Shown: positions 44,117 through 53,182, counted from the first letter of the stretch. The stretch is 64,000 bases of DNA from Actinomycetota bacterium (GCA_030019255.1 JASEFK010000003.1:145095-209094); one strand, 5' to 3'. Numbers and translations: made by a program. The notes: generated by a model from the sequence alone, not told the origin.

Positions 44117-45367
44117 TCAGAGGCCGGGATAGAGGGGGAAACCGGCCAGGAGCTCGTCCACCCGGCGGCGCACTTCCCGCATGACCTCCTCCGAGCCCAG
44201 GTTGTGGACCACGGTGGCGATGAGATCGGCGATTTCCACCATCTCCGCCTCCCCCATCCCCCGGGTGGTCACCGCCGGGGTCCCCAACCGGATCCCGCTG
44301 GTGACCGCGGGAGGCTTGTCGTCGAAGGGAACGTTGTTCTTGTTCACCGTGATGCGCACCGCGTCCAGGGCCTCCTCAACCTCCCGGCCGGTAAGACCCA
44401 GGGGGCGCAGGTCCACCAGCAGGAGGTGGGTGTCCGTGCCCCCGGAGACGATGCGCAGTCCCCTCTCCGCCAGGGCCTCCGCCAATTTCTTGGCATTTTT
44501 TACCACCTGGCGCTGGTAGGCGGCGAATTCCGGTTGGGCCGCTTCCTTCAAGGCCACCGCCTTGGCGGCGATGACGTGCATGAGGGGACCTCCCTGCAGG
44601 CCGGGGAAAACGGCGTGGTCCAGGTCCCGGGCATAGCGCTCCCGGCAGAGGATCATCCCTCCCCGCGGCCCCCGCAGGGTCTTGTGGGTGGTGGTGGTGA
44701 CGAACTCGGCGTAGGGCACCGGGTCGGAGTGGATCCTGGCCGCCACCAGTCCGGCGAAGTGGGCCATGTCCACCATGAGCAGGGCTCCCACCTCGTCAGC
44801 GATCTCCCGGAAGGCCCGGAAGTCGATGTCCCGGGGATAGGCGCTGGCCCCGGCGATGATCAGGCGAGGCCGGCAGCGCCGGGCTATCTCCGCGATCTCC
44901 TCGTAATCCAGCCTCTCCGTCTCCCGGTTGACGCCGTAGAAGCGGGCACGGTAGAGGACCCCGCTGATGTTGGCGTGGGTGCCGTGGGTGAGGTGTCCGC
45001 CCGCCGCCTTGTCCATGCCCAGGATGGTGTCGCCGGGCTTGAGCACGCAGAAATAAACGGCCAGGTTGGCCTGGGCCCCGGCGTGAGGCTGCACGTTGGC
45101 GTGTTCCGCCCCGAAGAGCTCCTTGGCCCGCTGGATGGCCAGCCTCTCGGCCACGTCCACGAACTCGCATCCCCCGTACCAGCGGCGCCCGGGGTACCCC
45201 TCTGCGTACTTGTTGGTGAGGACGGAGCCCGCCGCGGCCAGCACGGCGCGCGAGGCGAAGTTCTCCGAGGCTATGAGCTCGATCTTGCGCCTCTCCCGCT
45301 CCAGCTCCCCGCGGATGGCCTCCGCGATTTCGGGATCCACGCGGGCGATCTCCTCCCAGTCGTTCAT
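44117..45367 (-). CDS. glyA: Serine hydroxymethyltransferase
   Basis: PLP enzyme of 416 residues that interconverts serine and glycine with tetrahydrofolate, central to one-carbon supply. It has [15 protein letters not shown], the PLP Lys229 in [15 protein letters not shown], and the tail segment [17 protein letters not shown]. Length is normal. ATG 45367 has AAGGGGAAG upstream, and its start overlaps the rpiB stop by 4 nt, so translation is coupled. Confidence 0.97.
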   Translation of the reverse strand: MNDWEEIARVDPEIAEAIRGELERERRKIELIASENFASRAVLAAAGSVLTNKYAEGYPGRRWYGGCEFVDVAERLAIQRAKELFGAEHANVQPHAGAQANLAVYFCVLKPGDTILGMDKAAGGHLTHGTHANISGVLYRARFYGVNRETERLDYEEIAEIARRCRPRLIIAGASAYPRDIDFRAFREIADEVGALLMVDMAHFAGLVAARIHSDPVPYAEFVTTTTHKTLRGPRGGMILCRERYARDLDHAVFPGLQGGPLMHVIAAKAVALKEAAQPEFAAYQRQVVKNAKKLAEALAERGLRIVSGGTDTHLLLVDLRPLGLTGREVEEALDAVRITVNKNNVPFDDKPPAVTSGIRLGTPAVTTRGMGEAEMVEIADLIATVVHNLGSEEVMREVRRRVDELLAGFPLYPGL

Positions 45368-45819
45368 GCTTCCCCTTTTCCGGAGGCCTCCATCTCCGCC
45401 ATCTTCCCGAGGCGCCGGGAATGCCTGCCTCCCTCGAAGGGAGTTTCCATCCAGGCGCGGACGATCTCCTCCGCCAGCCCGGGGCCGATGACCCGGGCCC
45501 CCAGGGCCAGGACGTTGGCGTCGTTGTGCAGGCGGCTGTAACGCGCGGTGTAGAGGTCGTTGCACACCGCCGCCCGCACCCCGGGGACCTTGTTGGCAGC
45601 CATGGCCATTCCGATGCCGGTGGCGCAGACGGCGATGCCCCGCTCCGCTTCCCCTTCTGCCACGCGCCGGGCCACCTTGAGGGCGAAATCCGGGTAATCG
45701 CAGGATTCCTCGGAGAAGGTACCCTCGTCCAGGACCTGGTGACCGTCACGGATCAACCACTCGGCTATCATCCGCTTGAGGGCGTAACCGGCGTGATCGC
45801 AACCCAGGGCCACCTTCAT
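45364..45819 (-). CDS. rpiB: Ribose 5-phosphate isomerase B
   Basis: The 151-residue RpiB/LacA family isomerase interconverts ribose-5-P and ribulose-5-P. It has [15 protein letters not shown] (active-site His9), the catalytic Cys65 in [21 protein letters not shown], and [22 protein letters not shown]. The start ATG 45819 lies after GGGAGGCGGGT. It sits between the tyrosine-phosphatase-like gene and glyA, an arrangement common in Gram-positive bacteria. Confidence 0.96.
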   Translation of the reverse strand: MKVALGCDHAGYALKRMIAEWLIRDGHQVLDEGTFSEESCDYPDFALKVARRVAEGEAERGIAVCATGIGMAMAANKVPGVRAAVCNDLYTARYSRLHNDANVLALGARVIGPGLAEEIVRAWMETPFEGGRHSRRLGKMAEMEASGKGEA

Positions 45820-45844
45820 ACCCGCCTCCCTAACGTGTCCACCT

Positions 45845-46477
45845 TCATCCTTCTCCGGCAGGCCTTCCCCTTCCGCCGGGAGCGGGAAGTCCGAAGAGGG
45901 CGTGCATGGCTTTCTCCAGGGCCATGTCCAGGTCCTCGGCCACGCCGATATAGACCTGTAGCGAGCTCCCGATGGGGTCAATTATATCAGAGGAGGATGA
46001 CTGCATATCCGCCAGGTAGAGCGGCCCGGAGGGCGAACGGCGCAGTATGCTTAGGACCTTCTCCAGCCTCTCCGCCGCCTCGTCCTCGTCCCTGACCGTC
46101 GCCTCCCCCAGGCGCTCGAGGATCTCCCTTTCCCGGTGAGCCAGGTATCTTAAGGTGGTAGTTTTTTCCAGCGCGCAGGGGTTCATCCTCTCCACGGAGA
46201 GAAGGTGTTCCCGGGCCATGGCCAGTACCAGGTCCGCCTCCCGCAGCAGGCGGTCGGTGAGGGGGGATGCGCGGTGGCCCTCCAGGTCCACCCCCCAGAG
46301 GTCCACGGCCTGGACGGCGGCGGTGGTGGGCGGGTTCCCCTCCACGGCCGAAGTCCCCGCCGAGGCCGCGCGGATGAAGCGAAGGTGGGGATAATCCCTC
46401 TCCAGGCGTCGCTGGAAGAGGGCCTCCGCCATGGGGCTCCGGCATATGTTCCCGGTGCATAGAAAAAGGATCTTCAC
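45845..46477 (-). CDS. Low-molecular-weight protein tyrosine phosphatase family protein (YwlE-like)
   Basis: A 210-residue LMW-PTP fold protein with the phosphate loop CTGNICRS (Cys7, Arg13), and a late Asp in SSSDIIDPIG that would be the general acid. YwlE-like members dephosphorylate protein arginine in Bacillus; specificity here is not decidable. It is longer than usual (150 residues) by a Gly/Pro/Arg-rich tail. It starts at GTG 46477 with GGAGG 6 nt upstream, and lies 13 nt after tsaC. Confidence 0.9.
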   Translation of the reverse strand: MKILFLCTGNICRSPMAEALFQRRLERDYPHLRFIRAASAGTSAVEGNPPTTAAVQAVDLWGVDLEGHRASPLTDRLLREADLVLAMAREHLLSVERMNPCALEKTTTLRYLAHREREILERLGEATVRDEDEAAERLEKVLSILRRSPSGPLYLADMQSSSSDIIDPIGSSLQVYIGVAEDLDMALEKAMHALFGLPAPGGRGRPAGEG

Positions 46478-46490
46478 GCCTTACCTCCGG

Positions 46491-47126
46491 TTACCGGCGC
46501 CTGAGCGCCTCCTCCAGCTCTTCCCGGGTAAGGCTTCCGGGGCGGAGTATCTCCACCCCATCCTCCACCACCCGGACGACCGTGGAGGGCCTTCCCGTGC
46601 CCGCCCGACCCTGGTCCAGGACCAGATCCACCCTCTCCACCAGCAAGGGGTCGAGGTCCCCGGAATCCGCGGGGGGTTCTCTCCCGGAGAGATTGGCGCT
46701 GGTGACCGCCAGGGGCCCGGTCTCCCGCAGGAGTCGCAGGAGGAAGGGGTGGTCGGGGACGCGGATGCCCACGTTATCCGAGCACGGGGCCACCCACTCC
46801 AGCCATTCGAGGGAGGCCGCCCTGACCACCAGGGTGAGCGGACCGGGCCAGAAGACGGCCAAGCGGAGGAGGGGTTGCCTCCATTCCGTTGCCGCCAGTT
46901 CAGCGGCGCGCGCGGCGTCCTCCACCATCACCGGGAGAGCCCTGGCCGCATCCCTCCCCTTGACCTCGAAGATGCGCTCCACGGCCTCCCGCCGGTCCAC
47001 CCGGGCGGCCAGTCCGTAGACCGTCTCCGTGGGGAGGATAACCAGGCCCCCGCCCGCCAGGGTCTCCGCGCAACGGGACAGCAGTTCCTCCTCGGCATGC
47101 TCCTCGAAACGCAGGATCTCGGGCAT
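46491..47126 (-). CDS. tsaC: Threonylcarbamoyl-AMP synthase (TsaC/Sua5/YrdC family)
   Basis: The 211-residue enzyme makes threonylcarbamoyl-AMP for tRNA t6A modification. Conserved elements are LVILPTETVYGLAARVDR, the FEVKGRDAARALPVMV substrate loop (KGR motif), FWPGPLTLVV and LAVTSANLSGREPP. It lacks the C-terminal Sua5 domain, so it is the short TsaC form. First gene of the six-gene leftward operon; a TAGAAT box lies exactly 6 nt before its ATG. Confidence 0.96.
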   Translation of the reverse strand: MPEILRFEEHAEEELLSRCAETLAGGGLVILPTETVYGLAARVDRREAVERIFEVKGRDAARALPVMVEDAARAAELAATEWRQPLLRLAVFWPGPLTLVVRAASLEWLEWVAPCSDNVGIRVPDHPFLLRLLRETGPLAVTSANLSGREPPADSGDLDPLLVERVDLVLDQGRAGTGRPSTVVRVVEDGVEILRPGSLTREELEEALRRR

Positions 47127-47132
47127 AAGGAC

Positions 47133-47138
47133 ATTCTA
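47133..47138 (-). promoter_or_regulatory. -10 box directly upstream of tsaC (leaderless geometry)
   Basis: On the leftward strand TAGAAT (47138-47133) ends 6 nt before the tsaC ATG at 47126, without a ribosome site. Any -35 is weak. The spacing is the same as at murT and the gene at 38543. Confidence 0.5.
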
Positions 47139-47384
47139 CCCCAAGGGAGGAGGCGGGGTCCGATCGACCCATCGCAGGAAACCTGGGCCGGTGTGCGGCC
47201 GTGGGATCCCATGCGGCACCGACGGAGGAGGTCAGGCAGAAAGACTTGACCCATGGGAGAGGACAGGGCGGGAGAGGATGGGGACCGCCGGACCCCAAGG
47301 CCGGGAATACGGTCTTCGGACGCACCCGCTCCTAATGCCCGCCGTCCCTGTTGACGATAAATAAATGCTGAAAGGAGACCGGGG

Positions 47385-47534
47385 ATGGTGAAGAAGACCC
47401 GGAGGCCACGTTCGGCCCCCCGGAGGCGGATTCCCTCCCGCGGCCCGGAGATACGCAGGAGGCGGCGGGGGAGAAGGATACGTGGAGAGGGAGATCGGTC
47501 TCCAGGCGGACACCGGCATCGGAGCTTCAGTTGA
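47385..47534 (+). CDS. Possible 49-residue arginine-rich peptide
   Basis: ATG 47385 is preceded by AAAGGAG at optimal spacing (8 nt). The peptide is strongly basic (MVKKTRRPRSAPRRRIPSRG at the start, then an RRRRRGRR run), with no acidic domain or hydrophobic segment. It could be a nucleic-acid-binding peptide or a leader ORF for the downstream HEAT gene, which begins 28 nt later. Purine-rich GC-rich DNA easily yields such Arg runs by chance, so support is limited. Confidence 0.3.
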   Translation: MVKKTRRPRSAPRRRIPSRGPEIRRRRRGRRIRGEGDRSPGGHRHRSFS

Positions 47535-47562
47535 AGAATGAAATGGTACTGCCCGGAAGGGG

Positions 47563-50133
47563 ATGAGGTCCCCGGGAAAGGAATGGCAGGATATGGCAGG
47601 TGACCTCCCGCGCGGAGAGGAGGCCGCCGGGGCGCTGGAAGCCGGCGAGGAACTGGCCCGGAGGGCGGTGGAGTTGCTCATCGCCCTCAACGCGGCCATG
47701 ATCAACATCCACATGTATCCGCCCACCAGCGACATGATCAGCGCCTCGGTGGAGACCGCCTACGCCAGGTTGGAGCCGCTGCTGGCGGCCACGGGAACCC
47801 TCACCCTGGGAGAGGCAGACAACCTTCTCCTGGTCAACGGGGAGAGGCTCCACGACCGGGACCAGGCCCGCCCGCCCGTGCTCTCCTTCCTGGAGGGGCT
47901 GCGGCGCCGCGACGTGTACAGCATCTCCTTCGAGCGGGGCATGGACCAGCAGGAGTTCCTCACCTTCCTCTACATCATGGCCCGCGAACCCGAGGAGCTG
48001 CGCCGCAGCGGGGGCCTGGCGGAAGAGGTCTCCCGCCAGGGATGCGCTCACATCCAGGTCAACGAGAGGCGCTTCGTCTCGGTGACCGACGAGGATATGG
48101 TCACCACCGAGGCCCGGGAAAGGGCGGAGGAGATAAAGGCCGAGGAGGAGGAACTCCGCCGCCTGGAGGAAAAGCTGAAGGACGAGCGCTTCGTGGCCTA
48201 CGTCACCGGGGCCCGGAGCCGACGTGAAGTGGGCGAGGAGGCCATCCGAGACGTCATCTCCAACCCGCCCCGCCTGGGGATGCTCCTGCGGCAGGCGGTC
48301 CGGGAAATCGTGGTGGTGAAGGAGAACCCGGAGGAAGCCCTGGAGGAAGTAGTGGGAGGGCTGGAAAGGATTGCCGTCCTCCTCGAGGAGGTCCCGGACC
48401 CGGAGCTCCGCCGCATGGACGGGGAGGAGGTGGCCCGCGCGGCGGCTTTCCTCGAATCCTCGGAGCTCAAGGACTTCCTCCTCCTGGAGAAACCCCCCGT
48501 CCTGGAGGCCCTCACCCCGCGCAAGAAGATCCTGGAGAGCCTGCGCGAGAACAAGACCCTGGACCTCCTGGAGAGCGTCATCCGCGAGCACGAGTACCTG
48601 CACCGGCTGTCCGAGGACCAGGGGGTGCCCTACAGCGAGGAGCAGGAGCAGAGGCGCCGGGAGCTCTCCACCCTCATCGACGAGATCTACCAGGCCTCGG
48701 TGGGCAAGCCCTGGGAGGGGAAGGTCAGCGACCGCATCTTCCAGGCAGACATGTGGAAGAAGATCGCCGAGGGCAAGGGGGAGAGGGGTAACGCCGGGGC
48801 CAGTACCCTCGTCTACCAGATAAGCAACCTGCTGGTCAACGAGGGACTCACCCTGGACATCGACGAGCTTTCCCGCACCCTGAGCATCGACGAGAACATT
48901 CCCCGTCTTCTCCAGAAGCTCTACCGGGCCCGAAGGCCCGAGACGGTGATCAGATTGGTGGAAAGCCTCCTGGACAACCTGGAGGACATGAGCCCGGAGA
49001 TCCGCCTCAAGACGGCGGAGACCCTGCGCAACATCCCCGACGCCCTGGAGTTGAGCCGCCACCTCCAGGAGTTCCCGGTGGCCTACGAGATGAAGGATCG
49101 CCTTCTGGACCGGCTGGAGAGGGAACGGGAGCTCACGGAGATCTACACCACCCTGGCCGGTTGTCTGGCCGCACTGGCCCAGACCTTCATCCTGTCCAAG
49201 GATTACGACGCCGCCCTGGAGATCATCGACACCTTCTGGCGCCACCACGGGGAGGACGGGGGGCGCAAGCCGGAGCAGCGCAAGGTGGCCCTGGACGCCG
49301 TGGTCACCGTGGCCAGCCCGGAGGTCCTGGACAACCTGGCCGAGGTGCTCAAGGAGGGGGACATCCAGACCATCACCGAGGTGGCCGAGCTGCTCATCAA
49401 GTTCGAGGACCGCTCCGTGCAGCCCCTCATCCAGGTACTCAAGGACAGCGAAGACCTGCTGGTGCGGAGGGTGACCTTCGAGGCTCTGGAAAATATAGGT
49501 AAAGACGCCATCCTCAGCCTCATCAACGACCTGGAGAAGTACAATCCCTGGCACATGTACCGGAACATCATCTCCATCCTGGCGGAGATCAGCAACCGTT
49601 CCATCATCCAGTCCCTGGCCCGCTTCATCAAGCACCAGAACCCGGAGGTGCGCCGGGAGACGGTGAAGGCCATTTCCCGCATCCGCACCCCGGAGACCAC
49701 CTCCCTGCTGGTGGAAGCCGTGGACGACCGGGATGAACAGGTGCAGAGGGAGGCCTGCCTGGGCCTGGGCCGGATGAGGGACGTGAGCACCGTCCCCGTG
49801 CTGGTGGAGGTGGTGCGCCCGCCGCGCAGCTTCCGTAAGGAGAAACGCCGCACCGGTTCGGTGAAGGCGGCCGCCCTGTGGGCCCTGGGGGAGATCGGCG
49901 ACCACTCCGCCATCCCCTACTGCCGGCAGATCCTGCGGCGGGGGTCCTGGCTGCCCTTTCGACTGGGACGCCACGACCAGGTGAGGGCGGCGGCCGCCCT
50001 GGCCCTGGGCGCCATCGGCAGCGAGGAATGCCGCTCCATCCTGCAGGCCTACGCCGCCGACCGCAGCGAGGAGGTGCGCCGGGCGGTGGCGGAGGCCCTG
50101 CGCCGCATGCAGCGCCGCAAGGCCGCCTCCTGA
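47563..50133 (+). CDS. Large cytoplasmic HEAT-repeat protein
   Basis: An 856-residue protein without signal or membrane segments. The N-terminal 150 residues are mixed (LALNAAMINIHMYPPTS...); then comes a long charged coiled-coil-like stretch (about 185-350, e.g. ERAEEIKAEEEELRRLEEKL). From about 590 on, HEAT/PBS-lyase-type repeats appear (SLARFIKHQNPEVRRETVKA, EAVDDRDEQVQREACLGL, AAALALGAIGSEECRSIL). It is a scaffold with no catalytic motif. ATG 47563 and ATG 47593 are both possible starts. Homologues occur in organisms with diguanylate or two-component networks, but the partner is unknown. Confidence 0.82.
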   Translation: MRSPGKEWQDMAGDLPRGEEAAGALEAGEELARRAVELLIALNAAMINIHMYPPTSDMISASVETAYARLEPLLAATGTLTLGEADNLLLVNGERLHDRDQARPPVLSFLEGLRRRDVYSISFERGMDQQEFLTFLYIMAREPEELRRSGGLAEEVSRQGCAHIQVNERRFVSVTDEDMVTTEARERAEEIKAEEEELRRLEEKLKDERFVAYVTGARSRREVGEEAIRDVISNPPRLGMLLRQAVREIVVVKENPEEALEEVVGGLERIAVLLEEVPDPELRRMDGEEVARAAAFLESSELKDFLLLEKPPVLEALTPRKKILESLRENKTLDLLESVIREHEYLHRLSEDQGVPYSEEQEQRRRELSTLIDEIYQASVGKPWEGKVSDRIFQADMWKKIAEGKGERGNAGASTLVYQISNLLVNEGLTLDIDELSRTLSIDENIPRLLQKLYRARRPETVIRLVESLLDNLEDMSPEIRLKTAETLRNIPDALELSRHLQEFPVAYEMKDRLLDRLERERELTEIYTTLAGCLAALAQTFILSKDYDAALEIIDTFWRHHGEDGGRKPEQRKVALDAVVTVASPEVLDNLAEVLKEGDIQTITEVAELLIKFEDRSVQPLIQVLKDSEDLLVRRVTFEALENIGKDAILSLINDLEKYNPWHMYRNIISILAEISNRSIIQSLARFIKHQNPEVRRETVKAISRIRTPETTSLLVEAVDDRDEQVQREACLGLGRMRDVSTVPVLVEVVRPPRSFRKEKRRTGSVKAAALWALGEIGDHSAIPYCRQILRRGSWLPFRLGRHDQVRAAAALALGAIGSEECRSILQAYAADRSEEVRRAVAEALRRMQRRKAAS

Positions 50134-50306
50134 ACCTCATCACCCGGCTCTATCGCCGTTCTCCCCACAATGGTGGCCTACGCCGCAACCCAAGAAAGGG
50201 TTCCGCGTCCATGGCGTGGAGAGGTCCCGGGCGATGCCCGTATACAGGTTCGCGCCCTTGTTTCTTCCGACCCTCGACCGGCGCGGGAGGTCGGCGATGG
50301 CTTTCC

Positions 50307-51839
50307 TTAAGCTTCCCCTGTACCGCCCGCCTCCACGGCGAAGATGGGCGGGATGGAAAAATGGATGAGAGAAAAATCCCTGCCCAGTATCCTCTCCGTT
50401 TCCTTCCAGGCGTCCTCCAGGGAATCGGCCCACTGGAATCCCAGCCTCTCCACCACCTCCCGGCGCCGCGCCCCCACCACGATGACCCTTTCCAGGTGTT
50501 TCAGGGCCAGCCCGCACCAGTACCACACGTAGAAGGGGTGCACCCCGTGGTAGGAATATTCGTGCCGGTAGGCGTGGATATATTCCTTGCGGGCGGCGAA
50601 GTCTTCCTCGAAGCGTGCCTCCATCTCTGCCGGGTCGCGGGTGTGGGAGAGGACGCGTTCAAAGAACTCCACGTAGGGCAGGTGGTGCCGGCGGTGGAAA
50701 CCGGGCCGGAAGGGCTGCAGGAGTACCATCACCCCTCCCTCGCGCACCGCCGGCCGGCCCAGGTGGAGGTTGAAGACGTAGCCCAGGGCGGAGTTGGCGG
50801 CCAGGAGGGGATTGATGCGCGAGAAGACCGCGTAGGGGCTGATGTCCGGCAGGGCCAGGAAGAGGGCGTCGCCCTGCTCCTCCAGGCGCACGTTCTGCTG
50901 GCGGAAGAGCTCCTCCAGGGTGAGGCGGTGCACCTCCCCCGGGTTCCCGGCATGCACGGCCACCGGGGCATAGGCGCTGCGCAGCCGGGAGGAGACCGCC
51001 GCCTTCGCCGCCGCGGGAAGGGGCCGGGAGAGGCGGAAGGGCAGGGGTACCCAGTCCCGGGAGAGGGAAAGGAGCCTCCCCAAGGGTCCCGGCCAAACCC
51101 GGTTGTTGAGCACCGTCTCCACGCTGAGCAGGCGGGCGTGCCGGGCCAGGTACTCGCCCTGGGCCCGCAGGACGGCGTGAAAGCGGCTGGCGGGGTCCAT
51201 GACCGAGCCCCCCTCCACCAGCACCTTGACGTTGTGATGCTCCCGGATGGTACGGTAGGTCCCCAGCCCCACCAGGTAGGACTTCCAGCCCCCGTTCATG
51301 CTGGTCCAGTTGACGTTGACGTAGATGGTGAGGTCGGATTCCATTAATTTCCTATTGACCTCCACCCGGTAACCCTCCGGGGTGGTCCCCAGGTCCACCA
51401 CGCCGGCGGGGTCCTCCGCGTCGTGGTTGGTTATCCGGGCTGGCCCCATCACCGCCCAGACCCTCTTTCCCAGGAGATGACGCAGCTCCCTCTCCGTCCA
51501 CTTGCGGTGGAGCCCGACGGCGCACACCAGCTCCACGTCCTCCCGCCGCACCCCGAGGGAGAAGAGCTCCTCCAGGACGGCTTCCACGGCCAGGCCCCGC
51601 ACGTCCCTCCACGCGGGAGGGAGGGGAAGGCAGGGGTCATCAAAGGCGATGGTCACCCGGGAGCCCGGGCCCACCAGCTCGGGGAGGGGCGGCGAGCCCA
51701 CCGGTTGCCTGAGGGCCTCCCTTACCCTCACCTGGTAATCGGGGAGGGACGGGAGCGGGGGCGGGGCCTCCAGGACCCGGGTGCGCTCCGGAAGGTCCAC
51801 CATCACCAGGTCGTCCCCGTAGAAGACAAGCCTCCTCAT
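50307..51839 (-). CDS. LarA-like (DUF2088) nickel-pincer racemase family protein
   Basis: The 510-residue protein's N-terminal half matches the lactate racemase LarA fold: SRVTIAFDDPCLPLP, EDVELVCAVGLHRKWTEREL and IYVNVNWTSMNGGWKSYLVGLG. LarA binds a nickel-pincer nucleotide made by LarB/C/E, none of which is in the window. LarA homologues racemise or epimerise various 2-hydroxyacids. The C-terminal half (RHHLPYVEFFERVL, HAYRHEYSYHGVHPFYVWYW) is unusually rich in His and aromatic residues, so the substrate is likely not simple lactate. Adjacent leftward genes encode hydroxyacid-oxidase-like flavoproteins. Confidence 0.8.
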   Translation of the reverse strand: MRRLVFYGDDLVMVDLPERTRVLEAPPPLPSLPDYQVRVREALRQPVGSPPLPELVGPGSRVTIAFDDPCLPLPPAWRDVRGLAVEAVLEELFSLGVRREDVELVCAVGLHRKWTERELRHLLGKRVWAVMGPARITNHDAEDPAGVVDLGTTPEGYRVEVNRKLMESDLTIYVNVNWTSMNGGWKSYLVGLGTYRTIREHHNVKVLVEGGSVMDPASRFHAVLRAQGEYLARHARLLSVETVLNNRVWPGPLGRLLSLSRDWVPLPFRLSRPLPAAAKAAVSSRLRSAYAPVAVHAGNPGEVHRLTLEELFRQQNVRLEEQGDALFLALPDISPYAVFSRINPLLAANSALGYVFNLHLGRPAVREGGVMVLLQPFRPGFHRRHHLPYVEFFERVLSHTRDPAEMEARFEEDFAARKEYIHAYRHEYSYHGVHPFYVWYWCGLALKHLERVIVVGARRREVVERLGFQWADSLEDAWKETERILGRDFSLIHFSIPPIFAVEAGGTGEA

Positions 51840-51884
51840 CCTTCACCCCCTCTGTCCTTCCTCGCGGCTTCCCCCGGCCCCCGT

Positions 51885-52042
51885 CCCCGGAGGCCAGTAT
51901 CCTCTCCACCTCCGCGGGGTCCTTTCCCTGAAGCTCCTCCAGGGAGACGCGATGTCCCGGTTGGCCGGGGCGGACCGCCCGCCGGTTTTTCCTATCCCAT
52001 GGCCCCGGAGGCCAGTATCCTCTCCACCTCCGCGGGGTCCTT
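51885..52042. repeat. Duplicated 3' end of the CoA-transferase gene (40-bp identity)
   Basis: Bases 52003-52042, just before the stop of the leftward CoA-transferase, are repeated exactly at 51885-51924, beyond its stop. Homology fades over a further 20 bases. Read leftwards the copy encodes SLEELQGKDPAEVERILASG, against FLEELLGKDPAEVERILASG in the gene. It looks like the decayed end of a second CoA-transferase gene or a partial duplication. Confidence 0.85.
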
Positions 52043-53182
52043 CCCCAGCAACTCCTCCAGGAACCAGCGGTTGTGCTCCCCGAGAGCGGGCGCTGGGCCC
52101 CGGGGGCGGATGTCGCTCTCCGCCGCCTTCAGGGCCGGCCCGAAGATGGTGATGGTCCCCGCCCCCGGCTGCTCCAGGTCCACCAGCATGCCCCGGGCCC
52201 GGGTATGGGGCTCTTCCACCACCTGCCTCACGTCCCGGATGGGAGCTCCCGGCACCTCGTATTCCTGCATGAGCTCCCAGACTTCATCCGTGGTCAGCCG
52301 GGAGGACCATTCCTCGACGATCTCCTTGAGGGCCGGCTCGTTCGCGTTTCGGGCCATCAAATCCCGGAAGCGCTCGTCCTCCGCCAGCTCCGGGCGGCCC
52401 ATGGCCCGGCAGAGGTTGTGGAACGGCTGGTCGCCCACGCAGATGATGAGCACGAAGCCGTCCCGGGTGCGGTAGGTATCGAATGGCGTCACGTAGGGAT
52501 AGCGGTTTCCGGTTCGCCGGGGGACGTTACCGGTCACCGTGTAGTCCACGAACTTGGCCTCCAGGAGGTTGATGCCCACGTCGTACATGGAGATGTCCAG
52601 GTATTCCCCCTTCCCGGTCCTCTCCCGGGCGAAGAGGGCGGCGCACACCCCGAAGGCGGCGTAAAAGGCGGTGGAGATGTCCACGATGAGGGTGCCGGAA
52701 CGGAGGGGCGGGCCGTCCGGAAACCCGGTGGTGCTCATCAGCCCGCTCATGGCCTGGATGACCGCGTCGTAGGCGGGCAGGTGGGAGAGCGGCCCGTACT
52801 GCCCGTATCCGGAGATGGAGCACATCACCAGCCGGGGATTGACCTCCTTCAGGGTCTCGTAGTCCAGCCCCAGCTTCTTCATCACCCCGGGGCGGAAGTT
52901 CTCCACCAGCACGTCGGAAACGGAGACCAGCTCCTTGAAAAGGTTTACCCCCTCGGGGTTCTTGAGGTCCAGGGTGATGCCCTTCTTCCCCCGGTTGAGG
53001 ACGGCGAAGGAGGCCGAGAAGCCATCCTTATAAGGAGGGAAGAGGCGCGCCTCGTCGCCCAGCCCCGGCCTCTCTACCTTGATGACCTCCGCGCCCATGT
53101 CGGCCAGGAAGAAGGTGCAGCCCGGTCCGGCCACGGTGGTGGTGAAATCTATGACCCTGATGCCCTCGAGCATGGAACGCAT
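51992..53182 (-). CDS. Class III CoA-transferase (CaiB/BaiF family)
   Basis: The 396-residue enzyme has MLEGIRVIDFTTTVAGPGCT, LADMGAEVIKVERPGLGDEARL, LNRGKKGITLDLKNPEG and VLVENFRPGVMKKLGLDY. These are diagnostic of the family that moves CoA between carboxylic acids, with an Asp nucleophile (probably in SGTLIVDISTAFYAAFG). Typical substrates are 2-hydroxyacids, carnitine, aromatic acids or oxalate/formate; the exact one is unknown. ATG 53182 has GGAGG 8 nt upstream. The next gene leftward is LarA-like, hinting at hydroxyacid metabolism. Confidence 0.94.
   Translation of the reverse strand: MRSMLEGIRVIDFTTTVAGPGCTFFLADMGAEVIKVERPGLGDEARLFPPYKDGFSASFAVLNRGKKGITLDLKNPEGVNLFKELVSVSDVLVENFRPGVMKKLGLDYETLKEVNPRLVMCSISGYGQYGPLSHLPAYDAVIQAMSGLMSTTGFPDGPPLRSGTLIVDISTAFYAAFGVCAALFARERTGKGEYLDISMYDVGINLLEAKFVDYTVTGNVPRRTGNRYPYVTPFDTYRTRDGFVLIICVGDQPFHNLCRAMGRPELAEDERFRDLMARNANEPALKEIVEEWSSRLTTDEVWELMQEYEVPGAPIRDVRQVVEEPHTRARGMLVDLEQPGAGTITIFGPALKAAESDIRPRGPAPALGEHNRWFLEELLGKDPAEVERILASGAMG

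Larger units (their letters stand above)
47127..47562. other. 436-bp divergent region between tsaC and the HEAT-repeat gene
   Basis: Holds the tsaC -10 box at the left, an AT-rich TTGACGATAAATAAATG segment at 47351-47367, and a short Arg-rich ORF at 47385-47534 with a good ribosome site. Nothing else is recognised. Confidence 0.45.

Noticed and set aside
47527-49974. 815-codon open frame antisense to the HEAT-repeat gene
   Set aside because: Its translation is Gly/His/Leu/Gln-rich with no motif, and mirrors the codon bias of the sense gene, which shows real HEAT repeats.
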